Part shown: in pieces, positions 31,824 to 38,367 of the stretch | Layout of the letters: the number at the start of each line of letters is the position of its first letter | How positions within the stretch are numbered: the stretch's first letter is position 1 | Assembly (NCBI GenBank): GCA_910587205.1 | Contig: CAJULZ010000010.1 | Location: 1 to 38,367, forward strand | Length of the DNA: 38,367 nucleotides | DNA from: an uncultured Oscillospiraceae bacterium | Lineage (GTDB): Bacteria > Bacillota > Clostridia > Oscillospirales > Oscillospiraceae | Reading direction: 5' to 3' | Made by a program: the position numbers and the translations under genes | The notes under the pieces: model-generated | What the model was told of the DNA's origin: nothing | Databases searched by the model: none | Seen by the model: only the letters and a program-made list of their open reading frames with translations

Positions 31824-33560
31824 TTGTTAAAACGCCTTGCCTCTTACCTGAGGGGCTACGAATGGTACGCCGTGGCCTCCCCGCTGCTGGTGGTAGTGGA
31901 GACGCTGTGCGAGCTGGTCCTCCCGCTGCTCATGGCCCGGATCATCAACCAGGGCATCGAGGGGAACAACATGACGGTGATCTGGCAGTCCGGCGCGTTG
32001 ATGGCGCTGGTGGCGGTAGTGGCCACGGTGGTGGGCGGGTTTGCCGCCCGCTGCGCCACCTACGCCGCCCAGGGCCTGGGCGCCAACCTGCGCCAGGCGG
32101 AGTTTGAGAAAATCGCCTCCTTCTCCTTCGCGGACATCGACCGGTTTTCCTCCTCCTCCCTCATCACCCGCCTCACCAACGACCTGACCAATGTGCAGAA
32201 CGTTGCCATCATGTGCCTGCGCATTCTCATCCGGGGCGTCACCATGACCATCGCCAGCGTGATCCTCACCTTGACCCTCAGCCCCAAGCTGGCCCTGGTG
32301 GTGTGCGTCGTGCTGCCCTTCATGGTGGCGGCGCTGGGCCTGCTGATGAAGGTGTGCTTCCCGCTGTTTGAGAAAATGCAGAAAGCCCTGGACCACCTGA
32401 ACGAGACGGTGCAGGAAAACCTGGTGGCCGTGCGGGTGGTGAAATCCTACGTCCGGGAGGACCGGGAGCGGGCCAAATTCATCGACGCCAACGACGGCTT
32501 TACCACCGCCGGGCTGAACGCGGTGCTGCGTATGGTGGCCATCCAGCCGGTGATGATGATCTGCTTCTCGGTGGCCACGGTGCTGGTGCTGTACAACGGC
32601 GGCAATATGGTGCTGGGGGGCGAGCTGGAGATCGGCTACCTCCAGACCGTCACCGGTTACATCATGCAAATCCTCATGTCCGCCATGATGATCGGCATGG
32701 CGGTGCTGCAATACACCCGGGCCCAGGCGTCTATCCGCCGTGTGTTTGAGGTGCTGGACACCCAGAGCGCCATCCAGGACGGCGGTGAGGCCGCCCTTCC
32801 CGCCCCCCGGGGCCGGGTGGAGTTCCGGGACGTGTCCTTCCGGTACCAGACCGAGGGCGCGGGGGAGGACGTGCTGAAAAACGTCAGCCTGACGGTGGCG
32901 CCCGGGGAATTTGTCGCCATTGTGGGCGGCACCGGCACCGGCAAATCCTCCCTGGTGAACCTGATCCCCCGGTTCTACGACGTCCACCGCGGCAACGTGC
33001 TTGTGGACGGGCTGGACGTGCGGGACTATCCCCTGGACGGACTGCGGGGCCGGATCGGCATGGTGCTGCAAAACAACGTGCTCTTTTCCGGCACAATCCG
33101 GGAAAACCTGCTCTGGGGCAACGGCAACGCCACCGAGGAGGAGCTTATCCAGGCCGCCAAGGACGCCCAGGCGTATGACTTCATCATGTCCTTCCCCGAC
33201 GGCTTCGACACCTATCTGGAACAGGGCGGCGTGAACGTGTCCGGCGGGCAGAAGCAGCGTTTGTGCATCGCCCGCGCCATGGTGAGAAAGCCCGCGGTGC
33301 TGATTCTGGACGACTCCACCTCCGCCGTGGACTCCGCCACCGAGGGCCGCATCCGGGAATCCTTCCGGGAGAACCTGAAGGGCACCACCGTCATCATCAT
33401 CGCCCAGCGCATCAGCTCGGTGCAGTACGCGGACAAGATCGTGGTGCTGGACGAGGGCACGGTGGCCGACGTGGGCAGCCACGATGAGTTGATGAAAGCC
33501 AGCAGGATTTACCGCGAGATTTACGATTCCCAGCAGGAAGGCGGGGACGGCAATGGCTGA
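31824..33560 (+). CDS. ABC exporter subunit with degenerate ATP site
   Basis: A 578-aa half-transporter (six membrane segments at about 15-310, nucleotide-binding domain at about 330-570). The TTG start at 31824 has GAAAGGAAG upstream. Walker A is GGTGTGKSS, the signature is VSGGQ, Walker B is VLILDD with Asp in place of the catalytic Glu, and the switch His is Gln (AQRIS). These two changes are the mark of the degenerate-site subunit of heterodimeric exporters such as BmrC/BmrD or TM287/288. It is followed by the partner gene, whose start overlaps by eight bases. The likely substrate is a drug or peptide. Confidence 0.93.
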   Translation: MLKRLASYLRGYEWYAVASPLLVVVETLCELVLPLLMARIINQGIEGNNMTVIWQSGALMALVAVVATVVGGFAARCATYAAQGLGANLRQAEFEKIASFSFADIDRFSSSSLITRLTNDLTNVQNVAIMCLRILIRGVTMTIASVILTLTLSPKLALVVCVVLPFMVAALGLLMKVCFPLFEKMQKALDHLNETVQENLVAVRVVKSYVREDRERAKFIDANDGFTTAGLNAVLRMVAIQPVMMICFSVATVLVLYNGGNMVLGGELEIGYLQTVTGYIMQILMSAMMIGMAVLQYTRAQASIRRVFEVLDTQSAIQDGGEAALPAPRGRVEFRDVSFRYQTEGAGEDVLKNVSLTVAPGEFVAIVGGTGTGKSSLVNLIPRFYDVHRGNVLVDGLDVRDYPLDGLRGRIGMVLQNNVLFSGTIRENLLWGNGNATEEELIQAAKDAQAYDFIMSFPDGFDTYLEQGGVNVSGGQKQRLCIARAMVRKPAVLILDDSTSAVDSATEGRIRESFRENLKGTTVIIIAQRISSVQYADKIVVLDEGTVADVGSHDELMKASRIYREIYDSQQEGGDGNG

Positions 33561-35766
33561 GAACAGACGGCCCCACGGCCCGGGGGGCGGCCCCCATGGA
33601 CCCGGCGGCCCCCGGGGCAGGGGCGGGTACGGCAAGCCCAAGGACCTGCGCCGTACCGCCCTGCGGACGGTAAAGTATATCGCCAGCCGTCCCGTCCTGC
33701 TGGCCGCGGCGTTGGTGTGTGTGGCCATATCCGCCCTTCTGGGGGTGGCGGCCACCTATATGCAGAAACCCATCATCGACAGCATCAGCGTTGCCTTTAA
33801 GCAGGGCCAGACCGAGCTGCCCACCCTGCTGACCAGCTGCCTCCAGCTCGTCGGCATCTATCTGCTGGCGGCGGTATGCTCTTACGTCCAAGCCAACCTC
33901 ATGGCCCAGCTGGCCCAGAAGGGCTGCAACCGTATGAGGAAGGAGCTGTTCGACAAGCTCCAGGAGCTTCCCCTCAGCTTTTTCGACGCCCACACCCATG
34001 GCGAACTCATGAGCCGCTTCACCAATGATGCGGACAACGTGCAGATGGCCTTGGAGCAGTCGGTGGTGCAACTAATCTCCAGCGTCATCACCTTTGTCGG
34101 CGTGGTGGTGATGATGGTGTCCCTGTCGCCCCTGCTGTTCCTGGCCACGGTGGTGATGCTGGCGGCGGTGCTGGCGGTGTTCACCGTGTTCGGCAAGCGC
34201 AGCCGGAAGTACTATGCCCGGCAGCAGGCTGCCCTGGGCGCGGTGAACGGCAACATCCAGGAGATGATCGAGGGGATGAAGGTGGTCAAGGCCTTCAACC
34301 ACGAGGCGCAGGCCAAGGCCCAGTTCAACGGTCTCAACGAGGAGTACCGCGCGGCGGCCAGCGAGGCCGGGTTCTACTCCTCCGCCATCATGCCTGTAGC
34401 CTCCAACCTCACCAACATCGGCTACGCGGCCACCGCCGTGCTGGGCGGCCTGCTGGCCATGGGCGGCGGGGCGGCCGGCTTCACCCTGGGCTCCCTGGTG
34501 ATCTATTTGCAGTACAACCGGCAGGTCACACAGCCGGTAAACCAGATCTCTATGCAGATGACCTCCCTGCTGTCCGCCATGGCGGGGGCGGAGCGCATCT
34601 TTGCCGTCATGGACGCCCAGCCCGAGGTGGACCGGGGCCAGGTCACGCTGGTGCCGGTGGAGAAGGACGCCAACGGCTCCCTGTCCAAGTTCGGCGGCCA
34701 GGGGCGGCCCAAGAACTGGGCCTGGAAGGTGCCCCGCGCCTGCGGGCTGACGCTGGTGCCCGTGCTGGTGGGGCCGGACGAGGCCCTGTCCGAGCTGGGC
34801 CAGGCGGACGAGGAGGACGGCGCTCTCAAGCTGCTGCCCCCCAACCAGGACTCCAAGACCGGGCTGTGGGTGCGCGTGGGGGACGACGGCTCCCTCACCC
34901 CCCTCACCCTGGAGGAGATGGCGGGCCACGGCTGGGCGTGGAAGTACCCCGGCCCGGACGGCCGGATGGGCCTGCATCTGATCCGCGGTGCGGTGCGCAA
35001 CGTCCCCGGCGAGGAGTTCTGCTATACGGAGCTGCGGGGGGCGGTGCGTCTGAACCGGGTGGACTTCTCTTATGTGGAGGGCAAGCGGGTCCTCAAAGAA
35101 GTGACCGTCTACGCGAATCCGGGCCAGAAGATCGCCTTTGTGGGCTCCACCGGTGCGGGGAAAACCACCGTCACCAACCTGATCAACCGGTTCTATGAGA
35201 TCCAGGGCGGCGTCATCACCTGCGACGGCATCGACGTGAAGGACATCGAGAAGGATTCCCTGCGCATGAGCCAGGGCGCGGTGCTCCAGGATACCCATCT
35301 GTTCACCGGCACGGTGATGGACAACATCCGCTACGGCCGGCTGGACGCCACCGATGAGGATTGCATTCAGGCCGCCAAAACCGCGAACGCGGACGGCTTC
35401 ATCCGCCGTCTGCCGGAGGGCTACCAGACCATGCTGACGGGGGACGGGGCCAACTTGTCCCAGGGCCAGCGGCAGCTTTTGTCCATCGCCCGGGCGGCGG
35501 TGAAGGACCCGCCTATCATGGTGCTGGACGAGGCCACGTCCTCCATCGACACCCGCACCGAGCAGCATATCCAGCAGGGCATGGACGCCTTGATGGAGGG
35601 CCGCACCGTGTTTGTCATCGCCCACCGCCTGTCCACCGTGCGCAACTCGGACTGCATTGTAGTCATCGAGCATGGCGAGATCATGGAGAAGGGCAGCCAC
35701 GCCGAGCTGATGGAAAAGCAGGGGCGGTACTACCAGCTCTACACGGGGCAGTTTGAGCTGGATTAG
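33553..35766 (+). CDS. ABC exporter subunit with large linker insertion
   Basis: A 737-aa half-transporter, the catalytic partner of the preceding gene. The N-terminus is Gly/Pro/His-rich (1-27). The membrane domain is at about 38-345. The nucleotide-binding domain (about 495-737) has Walker A GSTGAGKTT, signature LSQGQ, Walker B IMVLDEATSS with the catalytic Glu, and AHRLS with the switch His. Between them is an insertion of about 130 residues (363-493), absent from standard half-transporters. It contains TLVPV and WAWK elements twice, at about 365 and 389 and again at about 398 and 460, suggesting internal duplication. Start overlap with the upstream gene indicates coupling. Confidence 0.92.
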   Translation: MAENRRPHGPGGGPHGPGGPRGRGGYGKPKDLRRTALRTVKYIASRPVLLAAALVCVAISALLGVAATYMQKPIIDSISVAFKQGQTELPTLLTSCLQLVGIYLLAAVCSYVQANLMAQLAQKGCNRMRKELFDKLQELPLSFFDAHTHGELMSRFTNDADNVQMALEQSVVQLISSVITFVGVVVMMVSLSPLLFLATVVMLAAVLAVFTVFGKRSRKYYARQQAALGAVNGNIQEMIEGMKVVKAFNHEAQAKAQFNGLNEEYRAAASEAGFYSSAIMPVASNLTNIGYAATAVLGGLLAMGGGAAGFTLGSLVIYLQYNRQVTQPVNQISMQMTSLLSAMAGAERIFAVMDAQPEVDRGQVTLVPVEKDANGSLSKFGGQGRPKNWAWKVPRACGLTLVPVLVGPDEALSELGQADEEDGALKLLPPNQDSKTGLWVRVGDDGSLTPLTLEEMAGHGWAWKYPGPDGRMGLHLIRGAVRNVPGEEFCYTELRGAVRLNRVDFSYVEGKRVLKEVTVYANPGQKIAFVGSTGAGKTTVTNLINRFYEIQGGVITCDGIDVKDIEKDSLRMSQGAVLQDTHLFTGTVMDNIRYGRLDATDEDCIQAAKTANADGFIRRLPEGYQTMLTGDGANLSQGQRQLLSIARAAVKDPPIMVLDEATSSIDTRTEQHIQQGMDALMEGRTVFVIAHRLSTVRNSDCIVVIEHGEIMEKGSHAELMEKQGRYYQLYTGQFELD

Positions 35767-35904
35767 AAGCGCGGAGAAGCGGACAGTGAGGGAGCTTGGA
35801 GCGGGGTGAGGGCGCGAAAGCCCGGCCGCCGCGGAGCGGGGGCTGGTTTTGCCCGAATCGCAGCGAAAGCGACCGAGCGCCCTGGCCGCTTCGCAGCGTG
35901 ACAA
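35766..35904 (+). repeat. Dispersed structured repeat, copy R2
   Basis: A 139-bp copy, more diverged than R1 and R3. It begins GAAGCGCGGAG at the last base of the ABC stop codon and ends CAGCGTGACAA. The central hairpin CCGC/GCGG with loop GGA is followed by GGTTTTGCCC, as in R1. An operon terminator follows 16 bases later, so the element lies in the 3' untranslated region of the exporter mRNA. Confidence 0.7.
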
Positions 35905-35920
35905 CGCCGCGAACATGAGG

Positions 35921-35951
35921 AAGGGGAGGCCCCGTGGGGCTTCCCCTTTTT
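35921..35951 (+). terminator. Terminator of the marR/ABC operon
   Basis: AAGGGGAGGCCCC (35921-35933) and GGGGCTTCCCCTT with loop GT, followed by TTT. Confidence 0.9.
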
Positions 35952-35994
35952 CGTTTTGTGTGGTATGATAGAAAAAACCGCAAATACGCGCCCA

Positions 35995-36120
35995 GCCTTC
36001 CCCCTGCCAGGGGGAAGGCGATGACGGATGAGGGTGCGGAAAGGGGCGCGCCTGACGTCCGCCCCCTCACCCGGCCCCCTTCGGGGGGCGCCCTCCCCCC
36101 CCTGGGGGTGGAGGGCTTTT
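35995..36120. repeat. Hairpin-rich palindromic intergenic element
   Basis: Three hairpins in succession: GCCTTCCCCCT/AGGGGGAAGGC with loop GCC (35995-36019, perfect), GCCCCC/GGGGGC with loop TTC (36074-36089), and GCCCTCC/GGAGGGC (36090-36116) followed by TTTT. Between the first two, GATGAGGG-type and CCCTCA-type segments are also partly complementary. It resembles REP/MITE-like palindromes rather than coding DNA. The last hairpin could terminate transcription before the WYL gene. Confidence 0.6.
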
Positions 36121-36151
36121 ACCCGGAACCACGAGAAAGGGGGAACCGCCC

Positions 36152-37393
36152 ATGTCCGTGGTCACGCGGCAATTTCAGATGGTCTACCTCCTGCTGGAGA
36201 AGGGCCGCATGACCGCCGGGGAGCTGGCCCGGCGGCTGGAGGTATCCCAGCGCACGGTACTGCGGGATGTGGACGCGCTGTCCGCGGCCGGGGTGCCGGT
36301 CTACACCACCCAGGGGGCCGGGGGCGGCGTGGCCCTCCTGGACGGGTACGTGCTGGACCGGGCCGCCTTTACCGACGAGGAGCAGCGTCAGCTTTTGCTG
36401 GCCCTGCAAAGTCTGCCTGGGCAGGAGGGGGCCGGGGCGCGGGCAAAGCTGTCCGCCCTGTTCCGCCGGGGGCAGGAGGACTGGCTCCAAGTAGACCTCA
36501 CCCGCTGGGGCGCGGGGGAGGCGGACAATGAAAAGTTTCAGCTTTTGAAGCAGGCGGCGCTGGGGCGGCAGGTCCTGGCGTTCCGCTACGCCAGTTCCTA
36601 CGGCTCCACCCGCGGGCGCAAAGTGCTCCCCGCCCGGCTGGTGTTCAAGGGCCAGGGATGGTACCTCCAGGCCTTTGACCTGGAGCGGGAAGCCTACCGC
36701 ACGTTCCGGCTGTCCCGCATCCTATCCCCGGCCCCCACCGGGGAGGTGTTCCACCGCCGCCTGGAACCGCCGGAGGCGGACTATTCCGGCGAGATCCCGC
36801 CCCTGTTCCGGGCGGAGGTGCGCCTGCGGTTCGCCCCCTCCTTGGCCTACCGGGTGTACGACGAGTTCGACCAGAGCTGCGTGTCCGTCCGGCCAGACGG
36901 GGCGCTGGTGGTGGAGGCGGTGCTGCCGGAGGACCAGTGGCTGTACGGCTACCTGCTCAGCTTCGGCACGGGGGTGGAGGTACTTTCCCCCGCCCTCCTG
37001 CGCCGGCGGCTGGCGGCCCTGGGCCGGGAAATTTATTTTGCCCACGTATCGGAACCTGACACACCCTGTCAGGTTTCCGGCAGTACAATGGAGCCATCCA
37101 CAACAAAGGAGGTTCCAGCGATGGAAAACTACAAAGACATGAAATTCTGCCAATCCTGCGGGATGCCCCTCATGCCCGGCACGGAGACGGGCACCGAGGC
37201 GGACGGTTCCCCCAGCGCCGACTACTGCTCCTACTGCTACAAAGGGGGGCGGTTTGTGGGGGAGATGACCATGGACGAGATGATCGACTTCTGCGCCCCC
37301 ATGATGGCCCAGGCCAACCCGGGCATGACCCAGGAGCAGGCCAAGGCCCAAATGCACCAATTCTTCCCCATGCTGAAGCGCTGGCGGAAGTGA
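36152..37393 (+). CDS. WYL-domain regulator fused to zinc-ribbon protein
   Basis: A 413-aa open frame with two parts. Residues 1-305 are a YafY-type regulator: helix-turn-helix LARRLEVSQRTVLRDVDALS (about 24-43), Gly-rich wing, and WYL domain (LGRQVLAFRY, then WYLQAFDLEREAYRTFRLSRI). Residues 324-413 are a complete small zinc-ribbon protein (FCQSCGMPL, YCSYCYKGG, and an MTMDEMIDF tail ending LKRWRK). The joint (about 305-323) reads like translated non-coding DNA and contains a perfect dyad, a -10-like box and AAAGGAGG. The regulator is certain. Whether the product is a true fusion or two overlapping genes lacking a stop is open. Confidence 0.85.
   Translation: MSVVTRQFQMVYLLLEKGRMTAGELARRLEVSQRTVLRDVDALSAAGVPVYTTQGAGGGVALLDGYVLDRAAFTDEEQRQLLLALQSLPGQEGAGARAKLSALFRRGQEDWLQVDLTRWGAGEADNEKFQLLKQAALGRQVLAFRYASSYGSTRGRKVLPARLVFKGQGWYLQAFDLEREAYRTFRLSRILSPAPTGEVFHRRLEPPEADYSGEIPPLFRAEVRLRFAPSLAYRVYDEFDQSCVSVRPDGALVVEAVLPEDQWLYGYLLSFGTGVEVLSPALLRRRLAALGREIYFAHVSEPDTPCQVSGSTMEPSTTKEVPAMENYKDMKFCQSCGMPLMPGTETGTEADGSPSADYCSYCYKGGRFVGEMTMDEMIDFCAPMMAQANPGMTQEQAKAQMHQFFPMLKRWRK
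37053..37112 (+). promoter_or_regulatory. Operator, -10 box and RBS inside the WYL fusion frame
   Basis: Arms AACCTGACA (37053-37061) and TGTCAGGTT (37067-37075) form a perfect 9-bp dyad with spacer CACCC. TACAAT (37084-37089) and AAAGGAGG (37105-37112) follow, leading to the ATG at 37121. No good -35 box is seen where expected; the operator occupies that place, as expected for an activator-dependent promoter. Confidence 0.75.
37121..37393 (+). CDS. Internal start: zinc-ribbon protein
   Basis: A 90-aa product translated from an ATG inside the longer frame, with AAAGGAGG 8 bases upstream and its own operator. CQSCGMPL and CSYCYKGG give four Cys for one zinc (about residues 10-13 and 36-39). 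The rest is a helical tail with MDEMIDF, MTQEQAKAQMHQFFP and LKRWRK. This matches the clostridial putative zinc-ribbon (Zn_ribbon_2-like) family, which is normally a free-standing gene near YafY regulators. Function is unknown. It is probably the target of the regulator encoded upstream. Confidence 0.75.
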   Translation: MENYKDMKFCQSCGMPLMPGTETGTEADGSPSADYCSYCYKGGRFVGEMTMDEMIDFCAPMMAQANPGMTQEQAKAQMHQFFPMLKRWRK

Positions 37394-37402
37394 GCCGCGT
37401 GA

Positions 37403-37440
37403 GGGCGGCGCCGTCAGAGGCCCGGCAGCGCCGCCCTTTC
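37403..37440 (+). terminator. Terminator after the zinc-ribbon gene
   Basis: GGGCGGCGC (37403-37411) and GCGCCGCCC (37428-37436) with a 16-base loop, followed by TTTCTC. Confidence 0.75.
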
Positions 37441-37470
37441 TCCCGGCGCGGCCCTGGAAGGGTCTGCCCC

Positions 37471-37499
37471 TTGACTTTTCCCCCGGCGGGTGATATACT
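37471..37499 (+). promoter_or_regulatory. Promoter of the thrS leader
   Basis: TTGACT (37471-37476), 17-base spacer, TATACT (37494-37499); transcription should start near 37506. Confidence 0.8.
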
Positions 37500-37505
37500 G
37501 CCCCT

Positions 37506-37867
37506 GTCAAAATGGCGCCGACGGAGAAGAAACCGCAGGCTGCGCACAGAGAGGGGCCCGTTTGGTGGAAGGGTCCTGCGCGGGGCGGCGGTTGGTACCA
37601 CTCCCGAGCCGCCCGTGAGGAATGGGCCGGGCCCTCCCGTTACAGAGGAAGCGCGAAGCCGTTGGGAGCGGCGCGGATGAAGCCAAGCGAGGGTGGGCGG
37701 AGGGCCGCATAGCGGCCCAAGACCAGCCCGCGCCGGAGGGAAGCCGCGCGTTGCCGGCAAGCGGAGCGTGACAAAGCGACGTTTCTTGATTTGCAGAAAC
37801 GTAAGCAGGGTGGAACCGTGGGATTTCCAATCTCACCCCTGATTCACATTCAGGGGTGGGATTTTTT
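37506..37867 (+). promoter_or_regulatory. T-box riboswitch controlling thrS
   Basis: A tRNA-sensing leader. Stem I includes AACCGC/GCGGTT pairing, a CAGAG bulge and a GGTGG apical loop. The specifier is probably ACC (Thr) at 37597-37599, followed by a purine. A stem III-like hairpin ACGTTTCT/AGAAACGT (37779-37802) precedes the T-box sequence AGCAGGGTGGAACCGTGG (37804-37821), whose TGGA pairs with the tRNA acceptor end. The terminator is a 13-bp stem (37830-37842 with 37850-37862) plus T-run. Uncharged tRNA-Thr would stabilise the antiterminator and turn thrS on. Copy R3 of the dispersed repeat occupies 37648-37775, between stem I and stem III. Confidence 0.9.
37648..37775 (+). repeat. Dispersed structured repeat, copy R3, inside the T-box leader
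   Basis: A 128-bp copy close to R1: GAAGCGCGAAGCCGTTG at the start, GAAGCCGCGCGTTG late, and GCGGAGCGTGACAAA at the end. The central hairpin is GGGCCGC/GCGGCCC with loop ATA (37702-37718). Its stem bases differ from R1 while pairing is kept. It starts after stem I and ends 3 bases before the stem III-like hairpin. Confidence 0.75.
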
Positions 37868-37898
37868 CTTGCCCCGATCAAAACAGGAGGTCATAAAC

Positions 37899-38367
37899 AT
37901 GTCCGGAGAAAAGCTGTACACCTTTGAAAACGAGGCATACAAAAAAACCTACTGGCACACCTGCTCCCACGTGATGGCCCAGGCGGTCAAGCGCCTGTGG
38001 CCGGAGGTGAAGCTGGCCATCGGCCCGTCCATCGACGAAGGCTGGTATTACGACATGGACGCGCCCTTCGCCTTTACCCCCGAGCACCTGGAGCAGATCG
38101 AGGCCGAGATGCGTAAAATCTGCAAGGAAAAGCTGAAGCTGGAACGGTTTGAGCTGCCCCGGGCCGAGGCGCTGGCGTTCATGGAGGAAAAGGACGAACC
38201 CTTCAAGGTGGAGCTCATCAACGACCTGCCCGAGGACGCCGCCATCAGCTTCTACAAGCAGGGCGAGTTTACCGACCTGTGCGCCGGCCCCCACCTGGAT
38301 TCCACCGGCCGCATCAAGGGCAACGCCATCAAGCTCACCGCCTGCAACGCCGCCTACTGGCGGGGGG
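37899..38367 (+). CDS. thrS: Threonyl-tRNA synthetase, N-terminal part
   Basis: The gene runs off the right end of the window; 156 codons are visible. AGGAGG 8 bases upstream fixes the ATG. The product begins directly with the editing domain: HTCSH (His20, His24), AIGPSIDEGWYYD, and DLCAGPHLDSTG with the Cys and His of the zinc-like editing site. The N-terminal TGS domain (about 60 residues), present in most bacterial ThrRS, is absent. The enzyme charges tRNA-Thr and its expression is controlled by the T-box upstream. The catalytic core lies outside the window. Confidence 0.95.
   Translation, partial: MSGEKLYTFENEAYKKTYWHTCSHVMAQAVKRLWPEVKLAIGPSIDEGWYYDMDAPFAFTPEHLEQIEAEMRKICKEKLKLERFELPRAEALAFMEEKDEPFKVELINDLPEDAAISFYKQGEFTDLCAGPHLDSTGRIKGNAIKLTACNAAYWRG

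Noticed and set aside
31827..33755. Long minus-strand open frame opposite the ABC exporter
   Set aside because: His/Gly/Gln-rich shadow of a well-defined ABC transporter gene; no ribosome binding site or motifs.
37121..37393. Treating the WYL/zinc-ribbon frame simply as two separate genes
   Set aside because: No stop codon separates them in the given sequence, so the fusion has to be reported; the internal start is listed as an additional product.

Overview
The window is GC-rich bacterial DNA, almost fully coding, with genes on both strands. The gene families point to the Bacillota: a DnaD/DnaI-type primosome pair, MutL with a C-terminal endonuclease motif, a LexA promoter with a Gram-positive-type SOS box, wall enzymes carrying SLH repeats, an RpoN protein, and a T-box leader before thrS. 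The high GC and gene style suggest a Clostridia of the Oscillospiraceae type (Flavonifractor, Pseudoflavonifractor or Intestinimonas relatives). That placement is inference; no rRNA is present to test it.

Layout. 1-1.4 kb: secreted L,D-transpeptidase with a C-terminal SLH-like region, under a promoter overlapped by a long dyad. 1.4-3.4 kb (-): dnaD and the helicase loader. 3.7-5.2 kb (-): four small genes (single-span membrane peptide, XRE regulator, DUF3169-like membrane protein, zinc-ribbon protein) led by four exact 21-bp operator iterons. 5.4-6.9 kb: SLH plus GH25 lysozyme. 7-9.6 kb: uridine-kinase-like protein, XRE regulator, GNAT acetyltransferase, unknown protein. 9.6-14.4 kb (-): mutL, dtd, alpha/beta hydrolase, mnmE. 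14.5-17.1 kb: SecB-like protein, pta (-) with a duplicated 3' end, XRE regulator. 17.1-19.8 kb: dispersed repeat R1, then an MBOAT/SGNH envelope acylation pair. 19.8-24.3 kb: lepA, an unusual cytosolic BMP-type ligand-binding protein with a ParB-like front end, and a coupled metallophosphoesterase. 24.4-26 kb (-): alanine/sodium symporter. 26.3-30.3 kb: a 22-repeat SEL1 protein followed by rpoN. 30.4-35.8 kb: lexA (-), divergent from a marR plus heterodimeric ABC exporter operon. 35.8-38.4 kb: repeat R2, a hairpin-rich element, a WYL regulator fused in frame to a zinc-ribbon protein, then the thrS T-box (with repeat R3 inside it) and the start of thrS.

How it works together. The window mixes housekeeping (replication priming, mismatch repair, tRNA quality control and modification, acetate metabolism, SOS control) with envelope functions and several compact regulator-plus-target units (XRE/DUF3169, MarR/ABC, WYL/zinc ribbon), each with a visible palindromic operator. 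The most unusual structures are a roughly 130-bp structured intergenic repeat present three times in the transcribed orientation, one copy inside a T-box riboswitch; the 21-bp iteron array; the three-module super-periodicity of the SEL1 protein; the WYL/zinc-ribbon fusion that carries an operator and ribosome binding site inside its reading frame; and a duplicated linker insertion in one ABC subunit. No tRNA, rRNA, CRISPR array, transposase or prophage gene was seen.
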